Shown here piece by piece: positions 22,704 through 47,145 of a stretch of DNA of 64,000 nucleotides. Position numbers and translations under genes: made by a program. Source of the stretch: Datnioides undecimradiatus (lineage: Eukaryota; Chordata; Actinopteri; Lobotiformes; Datnioididae); NCBI GenBank assembly GCA_008933995.1, contig WARS01000047.1, positions 1,736,001 to 1,800,000 on the forward strand, written 5' to 3'. Each line of letters starts with the position of its first letter. Position 1 is the stretch's first letter. Under the pieces are notes generated by a model. That model had not been told where the DNA came from and searched no databases. It saw only the letters and a program-made list of their open reading frames with translations.

Positions 22704-25700
22704 CATCAAGCATTACATCCAGTGGTGGAATGTAACTTAGTACTTGAAACTTTCCATTCCATCCAACATTTTACTTTTACTACATTATATATACTCTCAA
22801 TTCATTTGTTGCACAGATATTTCTAGTTTCTTCTCTAATTACAATTCTCTGTGCCCTTTCTCTCCAGTGAAGAATCATCTATTTTCAAATTTGGTGATGT
22901 TTGAGTTCTATTCATTTTATGGGAAATTAAATTATTAAATCTTTCCAGTTCTTCAGCTAAATTGGCAATGGGACAGTTGGATTAATATAAAATACATTGT
23001 TACAAAGCTGAAAACAGGTTTGCTGTTGCAATCCATTCACAATAACTCACCCTTAAACACTGACAGCTGTAAAGACACACACTCACTCTACTGGACCAGT
23101 CAAATGAATCCTTAAACGTCCGGTATAAAACAGTATAGCAGAGACAATTTTACTGTTCAATTATTGTAACTTTTGACAGTTTAAGCACATTTTGCTGACA
23201 ATACTATCATCGTTTTACAGAAACCGTAACATGTTGAATGAAGGCCTCCATCCACTGCTGAATTCCTGACAACACAAATTAATGTTTGATTTCTCAGGAT
23301 GCCTCAATAACACAAGCCACCAGTGGAGCTGTGGAAAACGTTGGAGAGTTTAACCCATTTACGGCACCTGAAATGGTTTGTATGTGACTCATAGTTGTTC
23401 CAGCCTGAGAGTTTGTTGAGTTGGTAAGAAAGCAGCATTGCTTCCATCGTTTCACAGGGACACCACTCTGGCACGACCATCCCCATCTCTGCTGCCTCCT
23501 CTCAGCCCGCCATCCTGCAGACCTCCGTGGAGCAGAGCGCACAAGTGAGTCAGACACACACGTTTAGAAATAAAGGAAATTCAATAAGCTGGTGTGAAAT
23601 CACATTTTAGTGGCGATTAACTAACCAGAGTGCATATGTCTTTGGGACTTAACATTAGCATTGAATGTTCAAAACAATAGATGAGGACAATAATAATTCA
23701 CTATTGAATGAGACAGCAGCGAGTAGAGCTGCACCATTAATGAATTATTTAGGCTGATATTGACATGAATGAGAATCTGAAAAGTCAGAGATATATGCTG
23801 ATAAGGATTTGTCACATACATTATGTCACAGACTCCCTGAATTTGCGATATTGTGAAACAAGAACTGCGACCAGAATCTGTGTATTTTTACACAATTCAC
23901 AGCTGGAAAAATTTCAGTGCTCTTTGGTGCGACATCTTGTCACATATCAGCCAGCATATCTGCCATTATCAATATATCAGTTAAATCTAAAATTCAGTGA
24001 TGGTATTACCTGATTGTATTTGTTTCAATCAGGCTGTAGCTGCAAGTCAGAGTCAGAAGTTGCTGTATTGGCGAGTAGGTTCCCCAAATAATAGTAATTT
24101 GCCAAACTATGCAGATATTAAAGAGAGAATACTGCTTAATGCAAAAGTCATGAATCATAAATATCAAAACCGAAAACAAATGCACTGAAATGAAAATATC
24201 CCATGGTATATCCCCGTGCACGGCAGCTGCTGTTTTCCACAATTGAATAAGTCTCTTGTTGTAGGCAGTGTAGTTAATGAACGTCCCATCACAGGGCTCA
24301 TATGGTGGCGAAGGCAGCAGTAATGATGTGGGGACAATATTGAAAAGGGTGTTAATAGGGCACAACTTCCATCATCCACCAGGCAACTGCAGCTGCTGGT
24401 CAGGCTAACCTGATCAAACAGCAGGAGGAGCTGGAGAGGAAAGCAGCTGAGCTGGAGCGGAAGGAGCAGGAGCTAAAGAACAGGAGCGGCGGCACATCAC
24501 TGAACACTGGTGGTGAGTCGCTGTAAACTCGATTTGTATGTACAAACAAATCACGGCACCCCTCTCGCGGTGCTAAGTGGGATTTTTTTCCTGTCTGTCA
24601 GCTAAAGAGAACAACTGGCCACCTCTTCCCAAGTTCTTCCCTGTGAAGCCCTGCTTCTATCAGGATTTTGACGGGGAAATCCCAGAGGAGTACCGCAGGA
24701 TCTGCAAGAGAATGTATTACCTCTGGATGTGTACGTATGCCTGCACTCAAGCCACGTTCAAAACCTCCTCACACAACAAATGAGGGTGTTTAACATGATC
24801 CATAAGACAGAATGGTCCTGGTCCAGCTTACTGCACACAATCCAAAGAGATGTCAGTGTCTGACGTTTTTACTTTTACAGAAGAATCATAAATTCCATCC
24901 AATAACCCAAGTTTGCCTTATGATACTGATTAATAAATAGGCCACCTGACAGCCCTGACAGTTAATTAAATCATGTAAAATACTCAATGACGCAAACGTC
25001 CAACATACATTAAACACACCACACAGACACATGACCTCTAAAACATTCAACACAAATAAAAAAACAAAATGATTTAAAAAAAAGAAAAATAAACCCTGTC
25101 CTGTCACTTAGCTGCACGAGGCTAAGTGACAGTGTTGGACCTCAACTCAGCAGAGCAGATCTACAGTATCTGCAGCCCCCCCTCACCAGACCTGGGTCTT
25201 ATTCTGGGGACAACTGCCACCAGCCGACCTGAGAGACCTGATAGTGTCTAAAAGAGCACCAGCGATGGCTCTGTCTTTGGTCTGATGTCTTTGATGACCA
25301 TTAATGTTCCTCTTCCTCAGTCCCGCTCATTGTTGTCCCGTGTGTCCCATCAGTCCACAGTGCCACTCTGTTCCTCAACGTGCTGGCCTGCCTGGCTTAC
25401 TTCACAGCAAACTCTGAGTACGGTGTCGACTTCGGTCTGTCCATCCTCTGGTTCATCCTCTTCACGCCTGTATCCTTCATCTGCTGGTACAGGCCCATCT
25501 ACAAGGCCTTCAGGTACACCAGGCTCTTGCCGATGATGATTTGCATTACTTACTGGACTGGATGTAACTGTTTTGTTGTGTGAGCAGTAGAAATAGGGAC
25601 ACGTGCAGACGAGCTATTTAAACACTGTTTTTCTTTTTTATTCAAACTCTGTGAACACCTTCATCCTTTTGTTTCTTTGGTCTAGACTAGCCCACACCAT

Positions 25701-27383
25701 ATTTTATGTAATCATAAATGTACACAAATTAATGTCAAACCTCTTAAATACTAAAAATAATGACTAACATGTCATGTATTGTCTGTTTCTCCTCTCTAGG
25801 TCTGACAGCTCCTTCAGCTTCTTCTTTTTCTTCTTTGTCTTTTTCTTCCAAGTGGCAGTGTACATCATCCAGACCGTCGGGATCCCCAGGTGGGGAAACA
25901 GGTCAGTAGAAACCTTTCCTAACTTTTACCAATCATCTTCAGGTTGGGTGAAAGTCTGACACTGCGGCGTAAGCGCACGAGGCAGCTGTTCATTGCTAAA
26001 AAGTTTTCATGAGTAAGAGTGAGTCTGCGCTCTGCTTTGGGTGGATGGATAGCAAATGTGGTGTATGCATGGGTCGGTGTGCGTGTTTCATCATTCACAT
26101 CTCTGTGCTTGTGTGTGTTTTCCTGCCCTGTATCTCCTCTTTTGCATCTCTTTGACAGATTCCTGCTCCCCTAACTTGTCTGGGTTGCTGCTTTGTAAGT
26201 GTGGGACTTTTCTCTTTGGGATTCTTTTCTATATCATGTACTAAAAATCAGGATTTCCTTGCTATCATTCACTTTTTCAAACTTCTTTTTTTGTCACTGG
26301 TAACGGTCCTGACGTCGACTCATTTCTTTTTTTTTCCAGAAATGTTCATCTTAATTTTTTTTTTTTCAGTTCAAAAAATTAGTTGTATTGTTGTTGTGCA
26401 CGTGCGGTGTCCAGAAACCGTGAAATTACACATTTGTTTGTATCTCTCTGTCGTTGACAGTGGATGGATCGCATCCATCAGCATGATCCACGCAAACTTG
26501 GCTGTGGCCGTGGTTATGATGGTGGTGGCAGGATTTTTCACAGTAAATGCCGTCCTGGCTGTCATCCTGCTGAAAATGGTATGTTATTACTAAACTTCTC
26601 CTGACAAAAGGGAGTATTCAGCCATGTTTACTATTTGAATATCAGTGAAGTCCTACACTGTGTGTCTCTGGGTAGGTTGCATAACCCTAATTTTGCTATT
26701 TTTAAAGTAAATTGCAGCCTATGCATCCTGCCTGTTTGCAGTAAAATTAAACATGGTGGTGCCGCAGACGTAATTGAACAAGACCAAAATAGAAAGTCTA
26801 ACATAGCGCGGCATGCACATATATAGCTATGGGTGTTATATTGTTTATTTTCACTCCAACTCAGTGCAGATCAAAGACAGAAAACATAACGAGAAACTAA
26901 AAATGGCGGCGGCGCAAAGTTTGAACAGTAGCTGAAACTGAAGCATCAGAGGGAATATGAAGTAGAAACTGCTCTGGGATTATCAAGGTTCAGAAAGTCG
27001 GGAAGGTGAGGCCAAAGGCTATTAAGAAAGAGTCAGCCAAAACATGGTCATTGCAGAAGATTGAGACACAGGCTGCCTTTGAAAGAACTATCCACCAAAT
27101 TTCATTTTACAGGAGCTGTCTGGCTTTGAAAAAGATGTGCAGGTTCAAAGTGAGAGTTAAAATATAATTTCAGATGTGGTTTGTTGTTTACTGCCTTTAT
27201 CTGTATCCCCTGTTCCTACTCCTCCAGGTCCACTCTAAGTACAGAAGGACAGGTGCCAGCTTCACTAAGGCTCAGCAGGAGTTCTCCCAAGGAGTCCTGA
27301 CCAACCGAACTGTCCAGACCACTGCAGCAGGTGCTGCCTCTGCCGCTGCTCAGGGAGCCTTTGGCATGAATCAGCGAAATTAG
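21961..27383 (+). CDS. scamp2: Secretory carrier-associated membrane protein 2
   Basis: Complete gene, 338 residues (human SCAMP2 about 329). Exons: 21961-22017, 23298-23375, 23458-23544, 24383-24512, 24602-24730, 25354-25513, 25800-25901, 26461-26578, 27228-27383 (stop TAG). SCAMPs are four-pass proteins of post-Golgi and recycling vesicles, acting in endocytosis and exocytosis. Visible features: NPF motifs at residues 7-9, 17-19 (DVNPFQ) and in the second exon (EFNPFT), which bind EH-domain proteins; a coiled coil with [20 protein letters not shown]; the invariant NNWPPLP and KPCFYQDF before the first membrane segment; the cytosolic [11 protein letters not shown] loop between TM2 and TM3; and four hydrophobic segments in exons 25354-26578. 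The N-terminus ([14 protein letters not shown]) and MMVVAGFF point to SCAMP2 rather than SCAMP1; some C-terminal residues resemble SCAMP1, so paralogue naming is slightly less sure than the family. The ATG has A at -3. Confidence 0.92.
22018..23297 (+). other. scamp2 intron 1
   Basis: A 1.28 kb intron with a (CA)n microsatellite at 22666-22702. No other feature recognised. Confidence 0.65.
22666..22702. repeat. (CA)n microsatellite
   Basis: Perfect run in scamp2 intron 1. Confidence 0.95.
23545..24382 (+). other. scamp2 intron 3
   Basis: An 838-base AT-rich intron. The stretch near 23725-24010 (AGCTGCACCATTAATGAATT and onward) has the feel of a degraded interspersed repeat, but I cannot name it. 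Confidence 0.45.
26579..27227 (+). other. scamp2 intron 8
   Basis: A 649-base intron with no exon or recognisable repeat. Confidence 0.55.
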
Positions 27384-28446
27384 ACTGTTTCTAACATCCT
27401 TAGGGTGTCAGACTAGTTTCTCCTCTGACCAACATGCCAGAGTAGCCATGTCCCGACATTCTTCAATGGGTTTAGTGGATGGGGGTTGGATTATTTAATG
27501 AAAAAGGCCAGAAAACAAGTAACTCATGATGAGGGAAATTCTCTCCACAAGATCTGTCCGGTGAGGTGTCGCTACTGTGGTTACAGTGGTTAATACAGAA
27601 GACAAGCATGTAATGACTTGCGCGTGTCTTTGTTGTTATTGAGCTCCTAACCACCCTCATCAGTATACTGCAAGTTATTCAGGGAAATGTAGAAAAACAC
27701 AAACTGCAGTTGAACTTAAAAAGGCAGACAAGGAAGCACAGTGAGTATCATCAGCTGACGGTATAACCTCTGAGATGCGTTTGACAATTTTGAAAGATGT
27801 AATCATTTAAGCGTGTGCAGTGCACCACTGGACAGGGCTGGGGTTTAGTGAAAGTGCATTTATTTAAATCGTGGCGATCCTGTCAGACGCTGGTGAAAAG
27901 TATTAGGATTTTTCTGTCTCACTATTTGTGTAGAAATAACATACAGGGCCTCAAAACGAAACACTGTGCGTAGAGCTGGGATTAGACAAACCGCTTACTT
28001 GACATGGGAATATTTTACCATCATCAAATGATGGCTCCACATAATGTATGAATACATATTTTTGTCATTAGAGCAGCATATAAAGCTTTCCATGGTAACC
28101 AGTCTATCAGTCTGCCTTATGAAGATTTGTAGTTGTAGTTACTTTCCTCTCAGGCAATCACACTGGATGCCTTGTACAACGAGACACATCCTGTTACACT
28201 ACTAATGACCACAGTCGCTGTTTCAATTTTGCCCACTTGATTGAATGTTTTCACGTGCATGATATTGTAAAGAATGTGCAGATGATTAGTGAAGGTGACG
28301 GGATGAAGGGTTGTTTTTTTCTAATCAGTGTCCTCATTTTAGATGAAGTGAGACAACACGCTCTCCTGAGGGCAAATGAAGATGTGGTATAACTGGAATG
28401 GGACCATTATGTTATCTGTCATAATATGAAGCTGTTTTGTGACTAA

Positions 28447-28452
28447 AATAAA
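28447..28452 (+). terminator. AATAAA polyadenylation signal after scamp2 (proximal)
   Basis: Canonical hexamer about 1.06 kb after the stop codon. Confidence 0.4.
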
Positions 28453-28987
28453 AGGCAGGGTGCAGGTTTATTAATGTAAAGTTGTTGACGTAGTATAGAA
28501 TTTAGACTTATTTGCTAACAAAACAGTGCATCACGAGCAAGAAGAACACAATATTTATCTGTAGATTATTATTCTGTTGACTCTCTATTGTAGTGATTAT
28601 ACTGCAGACAGGGGTTGCATGTTACTGAATAGTTGCAGATAGTTTGTATTTTCTAGTTGAACCTAATTGTTGTTAGGTGTTGTCATGTTTTTACTTGTGA
28701 ATGTATGTGTTTGCTGTCCACCTCTCATCCTTTATTACTGTTAACACTGAATCACTTTATTCAGGTGTGACCTCAGCGCTTTCAGGCAGATGTAACTTTA
28801 AGCACAAGGCTGCTGGTTATTAGAGTATTGCCTGATTGAAGTCTTTCTAGAGATTTTGGTTTTACAATGAAGTTTCCCTCTGACGATCAGAATGTCTGTT
28901 ATTGGTGTCTTGTAAATATTGGGGATGTATTTAAAACATTTACTGGGAGGGGTTTATGCTGGAAATCTGTTCTCAGTCTTAACCTTT

Positions 28988-28993
28988 AATAAA
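28988..28993 (+). terminator. AATAAA polyadenylation signal after scamp2 (distal)
   Basis: Hexamer in TTTAATAAACTC, followed about 30-60 bases on by GT-rich sequence (CGTGTTTAAGACTTGTGTTG). The better context of the two. Confidence 0.55.
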
Positions 28994-29760
28994 CTCAAAT
29001 TTGTCTCTCCTTTGAAAATACGGACCGTGTTTAAGACTTGTGTTGTAGCCACATAATGCAAGAGTGAATATTAGAGCCAGTATGACGTAGATAAAAAAAT
29101 ATGCTGAATGTCCTGATGTAAATCACAGCTGATGTAGGAAGAAGGGCTTCCAGGAGTGAAAACAAACATTTTCCCTCTAAACTTTGTAAAGACGTTACTG
29201 CAGAACAAGCACTTTGATACTAAAAGTATACAAATACCTACATTTCACTGACGACATCTCTGTTTTCTTACCTAACTAGGATTTTAGTTTAGTTTTAGAT
29301 GTTAGTTTAATGCATTGGTATTGAGAACCTGAATACTTTGGCCTCTGGATGACGTGCAGACTTTTTGCTGCACCAGGTTCTTTTCAGACTGCTGCTGTTT
29401 CACAATCTAGGGCACGTTTTTATCACCTGATTTCAATAGGCTCTTTGTTAGTCATCTCTACAATGAAGTAAAGCTGTTATAAAAATAAGAAAAAGAACTG
29501 AATAAGTGGCCCTGTTTGTATACAACACCACTTGTGGAGACAACGAATCCTTTCTCTCTGCAAAACTGGATCCATTTAAGATGCTTTCGATACATCTATG
29601 GGCAGAACCACTTCCGTCCATCAGCAGCTTTTTGTACAACTAAACCTAAAAATGTCCATTTCCTTAGTAAAAGCTGTTGATGGCGGTACACGCAAAGAGT
29701 AAAATCAGCCTGAGAGACGATTCATAAACCCAACCAGCTGCACCTCCGCATTCCACTGCT

Positions 29761-29774
29761 GTATCCATGGAAAC
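29761..29774 (+). promoter_or_regulatory. X-box-like RFX motif upstream of bbs4
   Basis: GTATCCATGGAAAC matches the 14-base ciliary X-box pattern (GTHNYY-AT-RRNAAC) at every constrained position. It ends 25 bases before the chosen bbs4 ATG. RFX transcription factors use such X-boxes to drive cilium genes, including BBS genes in nematodes and vertebrates, so the location fits. Activity is inferred, not shown. Confidence 0.65.
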
Positions 29775-29799
29775 AGCTTCTAGTGTTGATCATCCCAAG

Positions 29800-42183
<12,384 letters not shown>

Positions 42184-42673
42184 ACAATGTTTGCCATCAG
42201 ATCATTTTCATGCTATGGAGCCAAATTAAGGTTCTTAAACAGCAACTAAGCTATTTGTGGTTTTCTAGCTCACTGTAGTTAGACATGCAGCCTGGAGTTA
42301 TAGGCTCCCAGTGTAGGTACATTGTGCACAAACACTTCATGTCTGAAGCAGTAATTAATTCAGTCTGCAAAGGGAAACGTCAGCCCGCACATGTTTCATA
42401 CCATTTGTTTCAGTACACTTATCACTTTAAAACCAAAATTCCGAGATCATCGAGTGTTCGTTGTAAATCTACGTCCAAGTGGCAGGTTTGGTACAAATGT
42501 AAAAACTAATTCCAGCGGCTGTTTCAGTTTAAGAATCTCTAGTCAACAAAATGGTTTTTCGGGCATCTGTGAAGTTGCAGGCGTTAGTATTTGGATGAGC
42601 TTAGCAATAAGGTAAAATGATGAATTAACCTTGTATTTATATTTCTAGAGAAGGTGTCGGTCCCCTGCAGCTA

Positions 42674-42679
42674 AATAAA
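42674..42679 (+). terminator. AATAAA polyadenylation signal after bbs4
   Basis: Hexamer in CTAAATAAATG, 490 bases after the bbs4 stop. A variant ATTAAA at 42848-42853, followed by strongly TG-rich sequence (GTGTGTGTTTTACACTGTGTG), is an alternative and possibly stronger site. Confidence 0.5.
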
Positions 42680-42847
42680 TGTGAAGGAAATGCTGCGACA
42701 ATCACTGCTCAAACCTGAGTACAGAAAGGGTTACAGGATGATGCTTGTTTGTATGATAGGGCCCTTTTTTGAGCGTTGAGTGTAAATAGTGATACATGCT
42801 TTTATATGTGGATAAATGTAATGTTTATAGAGAGTAATGTATTTGAT

Positions 42848-42853
42848 ATTAAA
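42848..42853 (+). terminator. ATTAAA polyadenylation signal after bbs4 (distal)
   Basis: Common variant hexamer with a GT-rich downstream element at about 42897-42918, which is the expected layout of a cleavage site near 42870. Confidence 0.5.
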
Positions 42854-43308
42854 TGAGAGACTTGAAAGAAGATAGCAGTCTGGCCTCTTTTATGAAGTGT
42901 GTGTTTTACACTGTGTGCGGGTCATCCAGTTCAGCTCACACCACCAACAGGGGACAGTGTTGTTTAAGAGCTTTCAACGCCTTTCTGTTATCTAACACAC
43001 AATCCATACTGTAAATAACTTCAAATCCCCATCTCCTGTACTAACGCTGAAACTGTCAGTGTATATATATTCTTGGCTGAAAACCGAGAGGAGACAGAGA
43101 AGTGCAAGCTTGTTAGGAAAATTAATACTTAAACAAAATTACAAAACACTTCATATTCACGATGCAACAACATCCACAACAACAATAACAGGTTCACGGC
43201 ATCAGGGCACAGTTAATGACTGTGGTTGAAAAGGACTGTGGACTGAATTGAAGTCCTCCCCAACCAAATGGTTTTTTCAGTTGTGGTGAACATCCACTAA
43301 TGGTTGCG

Positions 43309-43326
43309 GTGTGTGTGTGTGTGTGT
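43309..43326. repeat. Short (GT)n tract
   Basis: GT run passing into TTTG repeats, downstream of bbs4. Confidence 0.8.
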
Positions 43327-44954
43327 TTGTTTGTATTTGTGGAGGGGGCAGATGAAAAAGGAAAAACACTGCTGTGGTTTAAGATGGGACCTCATAAATT
43401 ATCTGTAGCGAAGGTCACATACAAACTGAATTATTTATGTGTATGAATTACAATATGGATGAGGCAATTTGTACATATTAACCAAAAATATTTGTGAAAT
43501 ATGTCCCCCTGACAAAGTCCAGATGCATGGAAATACGTTAATTCAGCATATTTAATATTTGGTGGCATCTGAAAATTAAAGCACGGGTGAGACACAAACA
43601 AACTGCTTAGAAAAACAGAACAACAAACAAAACTGTCAACATTTTATCGGCATCTCTAAAAGTAAAGACTCGTACTGAAGCGCTGTCAATAATACTGATC
43701 AGAATTACCAACAGACTCCACATCAGCAAGATCGCCTCCCTTCCTACTCACTCTCCCTGCTTTACTGCACTTCTGTTAACTGGGCTCTGGTCATTAAATG
43801 CAGGTTGGGAGGGACTTGGGAATATCTTTATGTGATGTTTGTAACTTCATCATAAAATTATTCTGTATTGATGGTTACAACTCAAAGGTTTAACAAAAGT
43901 AAACGGCGATACTACAGTAAGATGAAAGTTTATGATTCTCATGACTATTGAGGCGAAACCCCCACAACAAACCAGACTGGACATTTTGACTACAGCTTGT
44001 GGTCGTTTCACATGTGATTGTCCATTTGACGGATTGAGTGCTGCTGTTGACCGAGAGTCAGGTTGACAAGGTCAAGGTTACTGCCAGTCAATCTCTGTTG
44101 TTTGTATCCTGTGCTGTTGATGTTAGACCTTGTAATGCAGCCGTGGCTGTAGATTGTGAGTGTTAGGGAGTGACTGGGCTGGGAGTCAGTGCTGTGCTTA
44201 CAGAAGAAAATCCTTCTTATCATCTATTATTTGATTTTGAACCTTTAAGTGTGATGATGTCTGCTCTCATGTATGCACTACTCCTACAAACTCTGCATCC
44301 ACCTCAAAGGTCTTACTAACTCTTCATCAATGAATCACAAGCCTCAGTCTGGAAAATGGGCATTATTATTATTATACAACTCATATTCTGTATAATTGAC
44401 CTGTTTATATCACCTTCTACAATCAATCCTGCCTCAGCAGCATTCATATCATCAGCCCTGGTTTAAGATTTAAGTTTAAGATTTAAGCTTAGCAAAATAT
44501 TTTGGCTCTAATCATGTGTTTATTTTGCCCTTTATGCCCCCATGAATCCATTCTACAACCATATTGAGTTTTTATCAATAATCTGTCAGCAAGTATTCAC
44601 TTAGGTTCCCTAAAAAAAACAACCCCATAAGCTATTAATGAGCGCAATATCCCCTCCAAGAGTGGATCTATTTGTATGAACAATGCAGTGCGTACTCCTG
44701 GTGAGCATGCTTCACCTTTAATCCTTTATCATGCTCTGACTGAACTCAGATGGTACCTGCTGATCTGTAACCTGGACTGCACGTCAGATTATGTTTGTTT
44801 CTCCCCTCTGCATTAGTTTCCTCAGCATACTGTGATATCACTCCGTCAAAATGCGTCCAGTTTTGTGCACCATAGGGAAAATCAGCTTTTTATTAGAAAA
44901 AAAACTTATGGATGAGACTCATGGATGAGTCTGTTAAATGGTTCTGTTTTTGCT

Positions 44955-45002
44955 CCTCTGCAGAAATAAATTTCCCATGTGGGACAGTAAAGACTAAACT
45001 GA
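44955..45002. repeat. Possible L2/CR1-like LINE 3' tail
   Basis: AATAAATTTCCCATGTGGGA followed by CAGTAAAGAC resembles the conserved 3' end of fish L2-type LINEs (AATTTCCC...GGGATCAATAAAG). Only the end is visible; no reverse-transcriptase remnant was found upstream. Confidence 0.35.
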
Positions 45003-46802
45003 ACAATTAGTCTCAACTCATAGAATTCCCTTCAACCGAGGAGTTATCTTTAATGGAGTCCGATTAAGCTCAGCAAGATATAAATGTAAAAAAAAAAAGT
45101 AAATCTCAGCTTTTTTCATGTTTAAATTGCAGATAAACATGTTTAATAAAACAGAATCATGAAGTCAAAGATATTATCCAAATCTTTTAACCCTTGATGA
45201 AGATGACTATCTAAAAACTATCATCTTGAAGACAAACTGATGAAACGTTCTCGTCTCTGCTACATGTTGTTGCCGGCTGAATCCAATCAGACCGTCGTTT
45301 GACCCGGACGGCGCACACTGCAGCGGCCATGGATCAGTCAGCGTTACTGTTCTTTGCTTTGTACACTTTTATGACCGAGAATAGCATCTACATGTGCTGC
45401 TATTACCGCCTGGAGACTGTAGTTTTTTCATTAGGTCCTTGTTAAACTGTGCATGCCTGAATTGCCCGTGGTCGTAACTTTTAGAGGCCAGCTGATGGCC
45501 TGTAAATTACTGCTCCTACTGCAGTTATTTTTCAGTGCAGCTGTGGAAGATTGGTTTTCCATTTCTCATCTTTCTACAATTCAAATCGCCTGTGGAAGCG
45601 TCTCAGTACCTCATGGAAGTTTCATTTAAAGTTCTCTGGCTCTGGGGAAATGGTGAGTTGTGTTATTTTTCATTGTTGGGTTTGTTTAATTCAGATTTTG
45701 CGTACTGTTGAGGACGTAACTTGTATGGCTAGGCCTCAATAAATACAGCATGTTTATAGTAGTGGTAAGATGTGGTCATGAAATAAGAGTGTTGTTATTA
45801 CTTCATCTGCTATTGTTAATTCCCATTGCGACTTTCTCTTTTATGACTTTTATATTGTTTTGGCTCATGTTTTTTTTGGTTTTTTGCATGTGTGAGCTGC
45901 AGCTGTTTTGAGTCTGAGTTGTTGACTTGACTTGACAAGATTGCCAAGGCTGTATTTGTGCTTGTATCTCTGCTGCACAGAGCTGATGGAGGCCTGGAAG
46001 AAGTGTTTTATTTCCTTTGTCCACCTCATCCTGCTTATTTGAAGTCCTGCGACATGTGGTGGTTTGATATTTGAGGATTCTGGCTGTCTGGATTTTGGAT
46101 AAGCTGAGCTGTTAACCTCCAACCCCATTTTCCAACTCTGCACTTCTGTAACCTCGGCTTTTAACTCATACATTACATAAAACTACTGTAATTCTGTCAG
46201 CAGCTCTTCATGTAGTCTCTGCCCCTTGTCTGGCTCTTTTAAATGGTTCCCCAGATAATAAGAAGGTCTTGAGTATCAAGCTCATGACTAGTCCTACACA
46301 CACTCTTCCTGTCCTCCCTCTGTCCTGTTTCTCTTCAGGTACCTCAGTCACACACCATTTGCCTCCCTCCAGAAGCTGTGTCCCCGTTTCATACTGCTGT
46401 GCCTATATTGTATGTAGTATTGTCTTTATATCGTGTTTTTTGTGCAGCTATTTATACAAGAATACACATGCTAGTGAGAAATTATTCAACGCATGCACCG
46501 TGCAAATCCAGTGGAATTTCATTTTTAGATCGTTCCTGCCAATTTAACTTAACTTAGAGACAATGATTTGGGGTTTTTTTTTATGTAAGATTTATTTTTC
46601 ATTTTCCCAGGTGTTATTAGGGCTTCTTTAAACAACATCCAAAACTCAATTTTTTTTCCAGCTGTGTGTAACTGCTTCATTTTCTCTGTGCCAATTTATA
46701 TAATGGTGTCTATCAACAGTGCACTCAAAACTCGAGTACTTTTTAATACTCTATGAAGAGTATGGTTGTTATGTCAAGTCAAGCTGGCCGTAATTAGTCC
46801 CC

Positions 46803-47145
46803 TGTCTTGTCTATGGTGTCTTGTGTCTTCCTATTTTTATTTTGAAAGTACTAACTTCCCCTCTCGTTTCAGGTGGCTTGCCCTTCCTCCTGTGTCTGAT
46901 TGTCTTTCCCCGCCCTGATTGTTTCCACCTGTGTTCCCCTCATTTCCCCGTCCTGTGCCAGTTCGTCTTGTTCGTGTATACGTCAAGGAACCAGCACCTA
47001 TTACCCACGTCTTGAATTCACTGTCACCAGAATATCTTTTGCCGTTTTGTAAGTTTTGTTGTTACTTTGGTTTCTAGCCTTGTTTCGTGTTTGTAGGACT
47101 TTTGAGTTTGAACAAACCTGTTTTGGATAGACATCTGCTGACGTT
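46803..47145 (+). mobile_element. LTR-like repeat fragment, related in style to 60352-60817
   Basis: Contains TGTCTTGT...TTATTTTGAAAG, then CCCTGATTGTTTCCACCTGT, CCTGTGCCAGTTCGTCTTGT and TTTTGAGTTTGAACAAACCT, all text typical of dispersed fish LTR-like repeats remembered from other genomes. The first block also occurs in the element at 60352-60817 in the same orientation. Termini and target duplication were not found, so it is probably an eroded copy. Confidence 0.5.

Larger units (their letters stand above)
27384..29799 (+). other. scamp2 3' UTR and bbs4 upstream region
   Basis: No coding segment. AATAAA signals at 28447-28452 and 28988-28993 are candidate ends of scamp2; the second is followed by a T/G-rich stretch and makes a 1.6 kb 3' UTR plausible. 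The final 100 bases are the bbs4 promoter and 5' leader. Confidence 0.6.
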
